Source of the DNA: Spirosoma foliorum
GTDB taxonomy: Bacteria; Bacteroidota; Bacteroidia; Cytophagales; Spirosomataceae
Direction of reading: 5' to 3'
NCBI RefSeq assembly: GCF_014117325.1
Contig: NZ_CP059732.1
Location: forward strand, 5,903,001-5,967,000
Length of the DNA: 64,000 nucleotides
The notes beneath the pieces are model-generated. The model was not told where the DNA came from. It ran no database searches and saw nothing but the letters and a program-made list of their open reading frames with translations. The position numbers and the translations under genes were made by a program. This document shows positions 1 through 8,714 of this stretch, in pieces; positions within the stretch are counted from its first letter, which is position 1, and every line of letters starts with the position of its first letter.

Positions 1-44
1 AAGACATGGGCTCTGATGTGATTGACGATGTCATATTCATTTGA
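1..44 (+). CDS. 3' end of an unidentified gene (partial)
   Basis: One frame is open from the window edge to a TGA at 42-44 and reads as a short acidic and hydrophobic tail ending DDVIFI. It is followed 15 bases later by a strong hairpin terminator, which fits the end of a real gene. Too little is present to name a function. Confidence 0.4.
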   Translation, partial: DMGSDVIDDVIFI

Positions 45-58
45 TTCCCTTTCTCTCA

Positions 59-103
59 AAAATGAAAATGCCATATCTCTCCGATATGGCATTTTCATTT
101 TTG
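59..103. terminator. bidirectional hairpin terminator
   Basis: Perfect stem AAATGAAAATGCCATAT paired with its complement around a short loop, with A and T runs at both sides. It lies between the partial + strand gene and the convergent deacetylase, so it can end both transcripts. Confidence 0.8.
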
Positions 104-119
104 ACGGATCTAGACTCCG

Positions 120-920
120 CTAATTTTCTTTACTCAACTGGTTTGCAAATTCTCCCATTGTATTAAAATCACCAAGTGGTTTCAGAAAGCGTAACAGGTT
201 TTCGACCCGGTCGAGCAATTCATCCTTTGAGTGCCTACGCACATAGGTTGGAATTTTCTCGTAGCCCGACAGATCGGTAAACTCCCAGGGATGAACGTAT
301 AGGTTCAAAAAACCATCGGCCTCCAGCGTTTGGCGGCAGAGCAATTTATAATAGGATAATGGGAAATTTTTCAGACTTAGCCAGAACAACGGTATCCGTA
401 CGGTTGGCGTAACCGAAGCCGGAATTTGCCAAACCCCCAACTCGTTAAATGGGTGGCGTGGTTCGCCCCAGTGATTGTATCGACCCGGAAGCCAGGTTGG
501 ATGCAGCGACGAGTTATATTGGTAACCAGCGTCATGAACATCGTTTGGGTCAACATAACCCATACGTGCCCGACGAAAACCAGTTACAGGACGATTTAGT
601 AACTCTTCCAGCGCCAGTCGGGATTTGAGCAGATCGGCGGGTTCAAAAGTCGTGTGAAAATAGCCATGCGACGCGATTTCGTGCTTTTCGGCTAAACTCC
701 GAATTAATTCCGGTTCGTGGATGGCGTAGTTGGCCGTAGTAAAGAGCGTGGTGCGAGCGCCCACTGCATCGAACCGCTGAGCTAGTAAAGTCAACCCACG
801 CGTTGAAACGGCCACTTGTTCGCTTAACGAAATATCGTGGCCGAATTCAACGGCGGTATCAAATTCTTCTACATCAACGGTGAATAAAATATCTCGTCCA
901 CCTCGGTTGGTGATTGCCAT
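120..920 (-). CDS. polysaccharide deacetylase family protein (CE4/NodB-like)
   Basis: A 266-aa protein of the NodB/CE4 fold. Visible motifs are the metal and catalytic acid segment TVDVEEF (residues 14-20) and the metal-binding HxxxH in SHGYFH (His85 and His89). A later segment with YVHPWEF (about 205-212) supplies the usual C-terminal His. No signal peptide, so it probably acts in the cytoplasm on a lipid-linked sugar or glycan precursor. It is the second gene of a two-gene unit behind a GT2 glycosyltransferase, and the reading frames overlap by about 52 bases, suggesting coupled translation. The start at Met1 is needed to keep the DVEEF motif about 15 residues in. Family call is firm; the substrate is unknown. 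Confidence 0.88.
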   Translation of the reverse strand: MAITNRGGRDILFTVDVEEFDTAVEFGHDISLSEQVAVSTRGLTLLAQRFDAVGARTTLFTTANYAIHEPELIRSLAEKHEIASHGYFHTTFEPADLLKSRLALEELLNRPVTGFRRARMGYVDPNDVHDAGYQYNSSLHPTWLPGRYNHWGEPRHPFNELGVWQIPASVTPTVRIPLFWLSLKNFPLSYYKLLCRQTLEADGFLNLYVHPWEFTDLSGYEKIPTYVRRHSKDELLDRVENLLRFLKPLGDFNTMGEFANQLSKEN

Positions 921-1870
921 GTTGTTACAGTCTCCTCAATCTCGCTTGTATCGCCGATAATATAGGCAGGTCGTCCTTTTACCTCGACGAACGTTTTGCC
1001 CAAATATACACCGATAATGCCAATCATGATGAACTGCACCCCGCCAACCAGTACCATGAGCAACACCAGTGTTGTCCAGCCCGATACGGTGGCATTGGTA
1101 AAGTAGTGCTCATAAAGTGTTTCTGCGCCAAACAAGGCAGCAAACAGGAACATGCCAAAGCCGAGCAATACCGACAAATAAAGTGGTCGGGTCGAGAACG
1201 ACGTTATTCCCATAGCTGCCAATTGCAGCATTTTGCGGAATGAGTATTTAGAACGACCCGCATAACGAGCAGCAGGCTCGTACAAAATGCGGCATTGACG
1301 GAAACCAACCCATGAAATAGCGCCCCGCAAAAACAGGTCGTTTTCTTTAAATTGTTTGATGGTATTCACCACTTTCCGATCAAGTAAGCGGAAATCGGCG
1401 GCACCGTCTTCAATCTCCAGGTTCGAAACGTTCCGCAGAACCTTGTAGAAATACTTCGAAGTTGTCCGCTTAAACCAGGACAGTTTAGGATCGGGACGGC
1501 GAACCGTATACACGACTTCATAACCCTCGCGCCACTTGGCAATCAGGGTCGGAATGAGTTCGGGTGGGTGCTGAAGATCAGCGTCCAAACAAATCACAGC
1601 TTCACCCCGAGCATTTTCGTAGCCTGCACGCAGGGCCATCTGGTGGCCAAAATTTCGGGAAAACGATAGGAAACGAACAACCGGATACTCCTTACTTAAC
1701 TGCCTGAGCACATAACGGGTCTGATCAGAACTACCGTCATCTATAATCAGAATTTCGTAGGATTCGTATTGTGACATAACAGCCATCAGGCGATGAACCA
1801 ATACGGGTAAATTTTCTTCCTCGTTAAAAGCTGGCACGACCAGACTGATCATACCTGAGTGAAATTTCAT
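869..1870 (-). CDS. GT2 family glycosyltransferase, DPM1/GtrB-like
   Basis: 333 aa. An N-terminal GT-A domain begins SLVVPAFNEEENLP, with IIDDGSSDQT and the nucleotide-sugar/metal segment CLDADLQHPPEL. About 210 residues in come two C-terminal membrane segments (around 230-252 and 262-290). This layout is typical of GtrB/ArnC-like enzymes that load a sugar from UDP or dTDP onto a polyprenyl phosphate at the inner membrane. It is the first gene of a pair with the deacetylase, so the two probably act on the same lipid-linked sugar. Met7 is a possible alternative start. Family certain, sugar unknown. Confidence 0.92.
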   Translation of the reverse strand: MKFHSGMISLVVPAFNEEENLPVLVHRLMAVMSQYESYEILIIDDGSSDQTRYVLRQLSKEYPVVRFLSFSRNFGHQMALRAGYENARGEAVICLDADLQHPPELIPTLIAKWREGYEVVYTVRRPDPKLSWFKRTTSKYFYKVLRNVSNLEIEDGAADFRLLDRKVVNTIKQFKENDLFLRGAISWVGFRQCRILYEPAARYAGRSKYSFRKMLQLAAMGITSFSTRPLYLSVLLGFGMFLFAALFGAETLYEHYFTNATVSGWTTLVLLMVLVGGVQFIMIGIIGVYLGKTFVEVKGRPAYIIGDTSEIEETVTTWQSPTEVDEIFYSPLM

Positions 1871-2252
1871 AGTTTATTGATTAATCAAGATCGTTACGAG
1901 TGGGCACGCCTTAAAATTTGGTTAAATATAAGTATATCTACCTAATAATTCCAAGAAAACAACTACTCATGATGAAATCTTTATTTTAAGATATGACTAC
2001 TCCAATTAGTTATAATTGAATATCAGGCAGATCTTAGAAAAAACTCACTTTAAGTAACCCATAAAGGTACTTTGGACAATCGAACGGTTAACATTTTTTA
2101 ACATCGAAACCCAACTCTCTATGGTGAGTTATATGCAGCTGCTTTATTCCGAAAAGTAAATGTTCTGCTAAATGGTTCCTGGAATAAAGAGTAGTAGGCC
2201 AGGTTGATTGAAAACGTATTTATCCATCCTCTCAGTGCAATAAACACCCAAC
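1871..2252. other. intergenic gap, no gene seen
   Basis: Divergent gap between the glycosyltransferase (-) and the S15 peptidase (+). It is AT-rich and no open frame or long repeat stands out. It must hold the promoter of the glycosyltransferase unit, but I could not place it. Confidence 0.5.
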
Positions 2253-2287
2253 TTGGTAGGCCTAAATCATAGTTCCGGCTAACTTTG
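2253..2287 (+). promoter_or_regulatory. possible promoter of the S15 peptidase gene
   Basis: TTG at 2253-2255 and TAACTTTG at 2280-2287 match the Bacteroidota -33/-7 elements. The 24-nt gap is longer than usual. The predicted start site lies about 35 nt before the ATG at 2330. Confidence 0.4.
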
Positions 2288-2329
2288 CTTTATTCCCTCT
2301 TACAGTCAATACAACCTGCTTATTCATTC

Positions 2330-4249
2330 ATGAAAATTACTATTCATCAACTGACTACTACGAAACCGAAAACCCTGAGTCTCATTCTTTGCCTGATTCT
2401 GTCGCTAGTAGCTCAACGCCTGATGGCTCAGGGCCCAGGCGTCAATAAAGCCGATTCGGCCTATGTTCGGGAGAATTATACCAAACTGGAGCGCATGATT
2501 CCGATGCGGGACGGGATCAAGCTGTTCACCTCAATTTATGTACCTAAAAATACCGATCAGAAATACCCGATCATGTTGGATCGGACGCCCTATAGTGTAG
2601 CGCCTTATGGCGAGGATAAATACAAAACGTCGCTCGGGCCATCTATGCTCTTTGCGCGGGATGGCTACATCATCGTGTATCAGGATGTACGGGGCAAGTA
2701 CATGTCCGAAGGGGACTTTGTAGCCGTAAAGCCGTACATACCCAACAAGAAAAAGAAGACCGACGTTGATGAAATTTCCGATACCTACGATACCATTGAG
2801 TGGCTTCTTAAAAACATTCCGAACAACAACGGGCGCGTAGGTACCTGGGGCATATCGGCACCGGGTTTCTACACAACAACAACCATCATCGATGCGCACC
2901 CAGCACTGAAAGCGGCCTCTCCACAAGCACCTGTCACTGACTGGTTTATGGGCGATGATCGCCACCATAACGGCGCTTTCTTTTTGATGGGTACGTTTGC
3001 CTTTTTATCTTCTTATGGTCAGCCTCGGCCCGAACCTACGCCCAAAAACAGCCCTGGTTTTTCGGCTTATGGTACGCCAAGTGGTTATGAGTTTTACATG
3101 AATCTAGGCCCTATCAAAAACGCAAATGAGCAGATTTTTAAGGGAAAGAATCTCATCTGGAATGAAATGATGGATCACGAAGCCTACGATGAATTCTGGC
3201 AGGCTCGCACACCCGTTCCTTATTTGAAGAACATCAAACCTGCCGTCATGACCGTTGGTGGCTGGTTCGATCAGGAAGATTTATATGGCCCTCTTAAAGT
3301 GTATGCCGGTATTGAACGGAATAATCCAAAATCGCCCAATTCATTGATTATGGGTCCGTGGATTCACGGCGGGTGGGCACGCGGCACGGGTGAGACCTTG
3401 GGGAATATTCGCTTTGGTGGCAAGACCTCAGAATTTTATCGGGAAACCATTGAATTTCCGTTTTTCGGTCATTACCTAAAAGATAAACCCGACCCACAAC
3501 TTCCTAAGGCGTATATTTTCGATACGGGTACAAACCAGTGGAGCAAATACGACCAATGGCCGCCCAAAACTGCCCAGGAGAAAAAGCTCTATTTCCACCC
3601 CAATGGAAAACTGTCGTTTGAGCTGCCCAAAACCAGTTCAACGCCATTCGATGAATATGTGAGTGACCCTAAAAAACCAGTTCCGTACACAGCCGAAATC
3701 CGAAATATTCGGGGAAGTGATTTCATGTACGAGGATCAACGTTTTGCGGCTACGCGTCCTGATGTGATGGTCTATGAATCGGATACGTTAACGGAAGATG
3801 TAACCATAGCCGGAAATGTACTTGCCGACCTGTTCGTTTCCACAACGGGTACCGATGCCGATTTCGTGGTCAAGCTGATTGATGTGTATCCGAACAATTC
3901 GCCCAACAACAGCCCAATTCCAGGGACTAAAATGGGTGGCTTTCAACTTCTGGTACGAGGAGAAGTCATGCGGGCCAAGTTCCGTAACAGTTTTTCGAAA
4001 CCCGAAGCGATGAAACCCGGTGAAGTAACGGAAGTGAAGTTCGATATGCAGGATGCAGCGCACACCTTCAAAAAAGGCCACAAATTAATGGTACAGGTCC
4101 AGAGTTCCTGGTTCCCGTTAGTCGATCGTAATCCGCAGACGTTTGTGAATATTTACAAAGCCACAGAAGCCGATTTCCAGAAAGCAACGCACCGGGTTTA
4201 TTTCTCCCCTCGGCAGCCATCCAGTGTAACGGTTAATGTACTTAAATAA
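2330..4249 (+). CDS. CocE/NonD family (S15) hydrolase, exported
   Basis: 639 aa from the ATG at 2330. The frame is open a little further upstream but only from a TTG inside the promoter. A signal peptide (LSLILCLILSLVAQRLMAQ) sends it to the periplasm. The alpha/beta-hydrolase part carries the nucleophile in GISAPG (Ser about 176), an acid in GGWFDQED and the His in GPWIHGGW; the C-terminal third is the beta jelly-roll (X-Pro dipeptidyl-peptidase C-terminal domain). Relatives are alpha-amino-acid ester hydrolases, cocaine esterase and X-Pro dipeptidyl peptidases, so it likely cuts peptides or acyl esters. Monocistronic, followed by a terminator. Confidence 0.88.
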   Translation: MKITIHQLTTTKPKTLSLILCLILSLVAQRLMAQGPGVNKADSAYVRENYTKLERMIPMRDGIKLFTSIYVPKNTDQKYPIMLDRTPYSVAPYGEDKYKTSLGPSMLFARDGYIIVYQDVRGKYMSEGDFVAVKPYIPNKKKKTDVDEISDTYDTIEWLLKNIPNNNGRVGTWGISAPGFYTTTTIIDAHPALKAASPQAPVTDWFMGDDRHHNGAFFLMGTFAFLSSYGQPRPEPTPKNSPGFSAYGTPSGYEFYMNLGPIKNANEQIFKGKNLIWNEMMDHEAYDEFWQARTPVPYLKNIKPAVMTVGGWFDQEDLYGPLKVYAGIERNNPKSPNSLIMGPWIHGGWARGTGETLGNIRFGGKTSEFYRETIEFPFFGHYLKDKPDPQLPKAYIFDTGTNQWSKYDQWPPKTAQEKKLYFHPNGKLSFELPKTSSTPFDEYVSDPKKPVPYTAEIRNIRGSDFMYEDQRFAATRPDVMVYESDTLTEDVTIAGNVLADLFVSTTGTDADFVVKLIDVYPNNSPNNSPIPGTKMGGFQLLVRGEVMRAKFRNSFSKPEAMKPGEVTEVKFDMQDAAHTFKKGHKLMVQVQSSWFPLVDRNPQTFVNIYKATEADFQKATHRVYFSPRQPSSVTVNVLK

Positions 4250-4264
4250 GATTTTGGCTGTTAT

Positions 4265-4298
4265 CGTGGTGTCAGTTTCTTAAAACTGACACCACCGT
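4265..4298. terminator. hairpin terminator between convergent genes
   Basis: Stem CGTGGTGTCAGTTT pairs with its complement around a 3-4 base loop. It sits between the S15 gene (+) and the next gene (-). The arm resembles the GTGTCGGTTT hairpins at 55413 and 62541. Confidence 0.7.
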
Positions 4299-4334
4299 GT
4301 GCTTAACCTGTTCTCAGCTATAATTAGTACTATC

Positions 4335-4835
4335 CTAAACGACCAGTAAAACCAGCGACGTAATCAGGCAGGCGGCAGCAATAAGAACAAGCAGAATACC
4401 AAAAACCAATAGATAACCCGGCTTTCGTTCCCGAATTTCAAGAGCGTAAGTCGATTCTGGATAAGGACTTGCTAGTTCTACTTTGTATTCCCCGGCTTCG
4501 GCCCGGAATGTAAATAGCTGGATACGGCCCTCCCAGCCATTGTTTACCCGTATGCTTGAAAAAGTTGGATTCACCGTGACCTTTTCGCCTGTCAGTAGAG
4601 CCTGGATAGTAGGTGCTGACATCTTCATTGGCACTCGCTGTAAAGTTCTTCCAGATTGCCAGATGGCGTAATCGCCCGCCTTGGTAACGACAAACTGCCC
4701 ACTTTTTTGCGTCAATGGTAGCTTGAGCAAAACGGAGCCGCCAGCTGCCTTCAGAATTCGCTTGATGCCCTGGATGAGTAAAAAGATGCCAAGCACCCCG
4801 AGGCCAACCGATACAATCCATACAGGTACAATCAT
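4335..4835 (-). CDS. hypothetical membrane protein, two terminal TM helices
   Basis: 166 aa, no family recognised. One membrane helix lies at residues 3-24 and another fills the C-terminal 25 residues. The roughly 110 residues between them look like a beta-rich soluble domain. It lies directly downstream of the Na+/H+ antiporter on the same strand with a 75-base gap and may be cotranscribed, but nothing in the sequence ties the two functions together. A second open frame inside the gene (4438-4821) is a shadow. Confidence 0.7.
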   Translation of the reverse strand: MIVPVWIVSVGLGVLGIFLLIQGIKRILKAAGGSVLLKLPLTQKSGQFVVTKAGDYAIWQSGRTLQRVPMKMSAPTIQALLTGEKVTVNPTFSSIRVNNGWEGRIQLFTFRAEAGEYKVELASPYPESTYALEIRERKPGYLLVFGILLVLIAAACLITSLVLLVV

Positions 4836-4910
4836 GACGGGTAGGGTTTATGCCGTGCCTCTCTTTGAGCGTGACGAAAACTAGTTTCTAAGCAACTCAT
4901 GGCGACTTAC

Positions 4911-6512
4911 TTATTCTGCCGGTTGAACCAACGAAAGTCGGGCTGCTTCGAGGTCTAGTTCCTGTTCCATTTTACGCAGTACATCTCCATCCAATAAACT
5001 GCTTTGACGCTGTTCAATCAGAACCGTTCGTTCAACGTCAATCAATTCCAACTGAAGCCGGATGGCTTGCTGATAGAGTTCGGCAGGGCGGGGCGAATTA
5101 TTTGACGCCCGCAACATACCACTCAATTCACTAATTTTCAGTTCATATTCATTTTTTACATAGCTCAACACATCGTCGTGTACAGAACCTGCCGAGTGGT
5201 TAGCTTCGAGATGGGTAATCACTTGTAAAGCCATTTTCTGCCGCAGTTTACGCTCTTCTTTCTTTTCATCGATCTGTTCCCGAACATTCAGCGACTCAAC
5301 GATTATCGGCAATGTAAGACCCTGAACAACCAGCGTGATTAAAATAACGATAAACGTAATGAACAGAATCAGGTCGCGGGCCGGAAAGGGTTCGCCATTG
5401 GGCATCGTAGTTGGTAGTGCCAGAGCGCCGGCCAGTGAGACTACGCCCCGCATACCCGCCCAACCAATGACAACAAGCTGTTGCCAAGTCGGCTTTTCTT
5501 CTCGTTTTCGAATGCGCGCACTCAGCCACCTAGGCACATAAGCTCCCGGAAATACCCAGACCAGTCGGCACACAATTGCTACGCCACTAATGAGTAACCC
5601 ATACAGGGCAGACTCAGGAAGCGAATACCCATTCAGATTAGAAACAATCATGGGCAGTTGCAACCCAATCAGAATAAATACCAGGCCGTTCAGCAGAAAA
5701 ACAACAATTTCCCAAACCGAATTTACCTGCAATCGGCTATGGTACGAAAACAAGATTGAAGTGCGCGTCGATAGGAAGAGGCCCGTAGCCACAGCCGACA
5801 ATACGCCGGAAAGATGAAAATTTTCGGCAATCAGATAGGCTCCGTAAGGCGTCAGGAGCGTTAGTGCCGTGCTGATTACGGCATCTTTGCTAATGATCTG
5901 GTGCACCCAAAGCATAATCCAACCAATGAGCAACCCAATGGCGATACTCACAATAGCAATGCCAACAAACTGAAGACTTGCCTCCCAGAGCACAAACTGA
6001 TTGGTTAAAATGGCGACCAAACCATATCGGTAAATAATCAGGCTGGTAGCATCATTCACCAAACTTTCGCCTTCCAGTATGGTTGAAATCTTCTTTGGAA
6101 CACTCAACCCCCGCATCACCGATGAAGCGGCTACCGCATCGGGCGGAGCAATAATTGCCCCCAGTAAATAACCCTGCGCCAGCGAAAAACCCGGAATGAC
6201 GGCATGCGCCACGAAAGCGACGACGGTAGAGGTAAATAGCACTAATCCAACAGCCAGCAACGAAACCGACCGGCTGTACATTTTCAGTTCGACGTTGTCA
6301 ATTTGCCAGGCAGCTGCATAGAGCAACGGCGGTAGAAAAACCAGAAAAACAGCATCGGGCGATAGAATATCCGACGGCAAACCGGGTATCCAGCCAATCA
6401 GCAGTCCGACAATAACCAGCAAAATTGGGTACGACATTCGAAACCGTCTGGCCACTACCGCCAGTAAGGTTGTCAGTCCTAGTAAACCCGTTACAATTTC
6501 AATTGGGTGCAT
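4911..6512 (-). CDS. Na+/H+ antiporter, CPA1 family (NhaP/YjcE-like)
   Basis: 533 aa. About twelve membrane helices run through residues 1-410. The ion-binding core is seen in IIAPPDAVAASSV and in ILEGESLVNDATSL. A charged cytoplasmic tail of about 120 residues follows (EEKKEERKLRQK and on), as in NhaP-type exchangers where the tail regulates pH response. The protein exchanges Na+ or K+ for H+ at the inner membrane. A shorter paralogue without this tail is encoded at 51937. Confidence 0.93.
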   Translation of the reverse strand: MHPIEIVTGLLGLTTLLAVVARRFRMSYPILLVIVGLLIGWIPGLPSDILSPDAVFLVFLPPLLYAAAWQIDNVELKMYSRSVSLLAVGLVLFTSTVVAFVAHAVIPGFSLAQGYLLGAIIAPPDAVAASSVMRGLSVPKKISTILEGESLVNDATSLIIYRYGLVAILTNQFVLWEASLQFVGIAIVSIAIGLLIGWIMLWVHQIISKDAVISTALTLLTPYGAYLIAENFHLSGVLSAVATGLFLSTRTSILFSYHSRLQVNSVWEIVVFLLNGLVFILIGLQLPMIVSNLNGYSLPESALYGLLISGVAIVCRLVWVFPGAYVPRWLSARIRKREEKPTWQQLVVIGWAGMRGVVSLAGALALPTTMPNGEPFPARDLILFITFIVILITLVVQGLTLPIIVESLNVREQIDEKKEERKLRQKMALQVITHLEANHSAGSVHDDVLSYVKNEYELKISELSGMLRASNNSPRPAELYQQAIRLQLELIDVERTVLIEQRQSSLLDGDVLRKMEQELDLEAARLSLVQPAE

Positions 6513-6540
6513 TGAGTAAATAGAATGTGGGATGATTCGG

Positions 6541-6569
6541 TTGAGCAGGACAAATTAGCGATAACTTTG
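6541..6569 (+). promoter_or_regulatory. promoter of the KirBac channel gene
   Basis: TTG at 6541-6543, an 18-nt gap and TAACTTTG at 6562-6569: an excellent Bacteroidota promoter. The start site would be near 6576, giving a leader of about 43 nt. Confidence 0.7.
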
Positions 6570-6618
6570 TTAACCGACCTAGTGCTACAGCTTATGCTTA
6601 TTAACAAACCGATTCGCT

Positions 6619-7605
6619 ATGAATTCACAAACTCGCCAACTTTCTAACCACGCCCCCCAAAACAGCCAGTTAGTTGAGCAGGAAGAAAAACGTACAGATC
6701 TTGGTTTTGGCACGAAGCTAACCGATTCAAAAATAAGGCTGGTCAATCAGGATGGCAGTTTCAACCTGGTCCGGCAGCACGGATCACTCTGGGATCGATT
6801 GAATGTATACAATCGGCTGATCACCATGAGCTGGGTTCAATTTTTCAGCTGGCTTCTGGTTGCTTATTTGTTCACCAACACCCTATTTGCCGGGGTCTAT
6901 ATGCTAACCGACCCTAGTACACTGGTCGGTATAGCCGATGAAAAGCTAAACGGCCCTTTCTGGAAATGTTTCTTTTTCAGTTCACAAACGCTGACGACCG
7001 TTGGGTATGGCCATATTTCGCCCAATAGCTTCCTGACTAGTTCGATTGCAGCTTTCGAGTCCATGATTGGGTTACTGGCATTTGCCCTTGCCACAGGCCT
7101 ATTATATGGGCGATTTTCGCGTCCACTTGCCCGCATCCGTTTTTCGAAACGGTCGGTCTTTGCGCCTTATCTGGATGTAAATGCCTGGATGTTTCGGATT
7201 ATAAATACCCGCCCGAACCAGCTCATTAACTTAGAAATCACAGCCACATTGACACGCCTGGAACCGAAAGGGGATGGCACGCTTACCCGGAAATATTACC
7301 CACTCAATTTTGAACGGAGTAAAGTTTCGTTCTTTCCGGCCAACTGGACGCTGGTTCATCCGATTACAGAAAAGAGCCCGTTGTACGGCTCCACGCCCGA
7401 AGAGCTTGAGCAAGCGGATTCGGAAATTTTGATTTCGTTTCAGGCCTTAGACGATACCTTTGTTCAGAGTGTCCATACGCGTTTTTCTTATCGATATGAT
7501 GAAATCCTTTGGGGGCACAAGTTCCGCCCGATGTTCGATGGGGATCAGCAAACCAGACTCGATCTGGATAAACTCGACGAAACCGAAGAAGCTGAATTGA
7601 ATTAA
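6619..7605 (+). CDS. inward-rectifier potassium channel (KirBac family)
   Basis: 328 aa. A cytoplasmic N-terminus of about 70 residues with slide-helix features precedes two membrane helices. Between them lies the pore helix and selectivity filter TTVGYGHISP (filter T127-G131). The C-terminal 180 residues form the immunoglobulin-like cytoplasmic domain; SKRSVFAPYL and the following beta-rich segment match Kir channels. It forms a tetrameric K+ pore in the inner membrane. Single gene with its own promoter and a long palindrome at its 3' end. Confidence 0.95.
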   Translation: MNSQTRQLSNHAPQNSQLVEQEEKRTDLGFGTKLTDSKIRLVNQDGSFNLVRQHGSLWDRLNVYNRLITMSWVQFFSWLLVAYLFTNTLFAGVYMLTDPSTLVGIADEKLNGPFWKCFFFSSQTLTTVGYGHISPNSFLTSSIAAFESMIGLLAFALATGLLYGRFSRPLARIRFSKRSVFAPYLDVNAWMFRIINTRPNQLINLEITATLTRLEPKGDGTLTRKYYPLNFERSKVSFFPANWTLVHPITEKSPLYGSTPEELEQADSEILISFQALDDTFVQSVHTRFSYRYDEILWGHKFRPMFDGDQQTRLDLDKLDETEEAELN

Positions 7606-7702
7606 GGTTTACGGTATTCGGTTTGAGGTTTACGGTTGGCTAACGCGCTAGTACCATTCATGCATCAGCCAACCATAAACCTCAAACCGAATACCGTAAA
7701 CC
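7606..7702. repeat. intergenic palindrome, family A copy 1
   Basis: Arms of about 36 nt at 7606-7641 and 7667-7702, nearly perfect, around a 25-nt loop. The core word ACGGTATTCGG is shared with 49469-49544 and, less well, with 39217-39308 and 59091-59212. It begins 1 base after the KirBac stop and may serve as its terminator. Confidence 0.85.
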
Positions 7703-7725
7703 TCAAATCCCAAACTATAACCTGA

Positions 7726-8650
7726 ATGCTCCCCCCCCTTTTTACGTCCCGGCGATACGGTCGGTGTTGTGGCTCCTGCCAGTTGGTTTCCTTATGAAGA
7801 ACTAGCCGACGGGCTGCGAATTTTGCGCGAAGATTGGCATCTCAACGTCATTGAAGGCGAAAGCCTGCACGCCATCGATGGTCCTTTTGCGGGTTCCGAT
7901 GAGTTACGTCGGAACGATATTCAACGCCTGTTTGATGACCCAAACGTTCGGGCCGTTTTTGCCGCTCGCGGTGGTTATGGCTGTTATCGCATTGCTGATG
8001 ACATTGATTTAACCAGCCTAAAGGCAAACCCAAAGTGGCTTGTGGGGTTTAGCGACGTCACGGTTCTCTTAAGTTTATTGCACAACAATGACATCGTGAG
8101 TCTTCACGGGCTGATGCCCCGGCAATTTGGTGACTCTGCACGGGCAGCTTCGCTGGAATCACTGCGAAAATGGCTGTTTGGGGAGGTTCCTGGGAATTAC
8201 GTTGTCCCGGCGCATTCACTTAACCGAGCAGGATACGCCAAAGGAAAGCTCGTCGGCGGCAATTTAACAATGCTTGTCAACTCCATCAGCACACCAACCG
8301 ATGTCGATTTCACCGGAAAAATCCTGTTTATCGAAGACATCGACGAAACGCTTTTCTCGCTTGATCGAATGATGACCCAACTCCGACGCTCTGGCCGACT
8401 AGCCAATTTGGCGGGGTTAGTTGTGGGTCAGTTTACCGACATGCGCGGAAATCAATCGTTACCCTTTGGGAAAGATGCCTTCGAGATCATTGCCGACACG
8501 GTTTCGGCTTACTCCTATCCTGTCTTATTCGATTTCCCCGCTGGTCACGTCGAGTTTAACCTGGCACTTCCTATTGGGCAACCAGTCGAGTTAGTGGTGG
8601 AAGCCGAAAATGCACGAATTGATTTTCTTTCGACAGGATTTACGGGATAA
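7726..8650 (+). CDS. LD-carboxypeptidase (S66, LdcA/MccF family) with a frameshift in a C8 run
   Basis: The main frame is open from a GTG at 7769 (293 aa). It lacks the family's N-terminal strand, and the in-frame stop at 7718 has no ATG, GTG or TTG between it and 7769. An ATG at 7726 opens a frame that, with one C fewer in the run of eight C at 7731-7738, would read MLPPFLRPGDTVGVVAPAS straight into the main frame: the standard start of the family. Catalytic residues are visible: Ser in GFSDVT, Glu in FIEDIDET and His in AGHVEFN. The enzyme cuts tetrapeptide stems in murein recycling; some relatives (MccF) give immunity to peptide-nucleotide antibiotics. The shift is either a phase-variable switch, a mutation or a sequencing error. 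Confidence 0.85.
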
Positions 8651-8706
8651 AATAGGATTTAATTTTCGATGCTAAAAATCCTGTTTTATCCCATAAATCC
8701 TGTCAG
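8631..8706. repeat. intergenic palindrome, family E copy 1
   Basis: Arms at 8631-8660 and 8676-8704, nearly perfect; the left arm contains the stop codon of the LD-carboxypeptidase. Core words CGACAGGATTTA and its complement recur in the copy at 51844-51922. Confidence 0.8.
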
Positions 8707-8714
8707 AAAACACC

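Noticed and set aside
914..1243. + strand open frame opposite the glycosyltransferase
   Set aside because: Shadow of a clear GT2 gene; its product has Cys/His-rich, non-protein-like composition.
4438..4821. 127-codon frame inside the two-helix membrane protein gene
   Set aside because: Same strand as the gene at 4335-4835, shifted frame; the latter has real membrane helices, this one does not.
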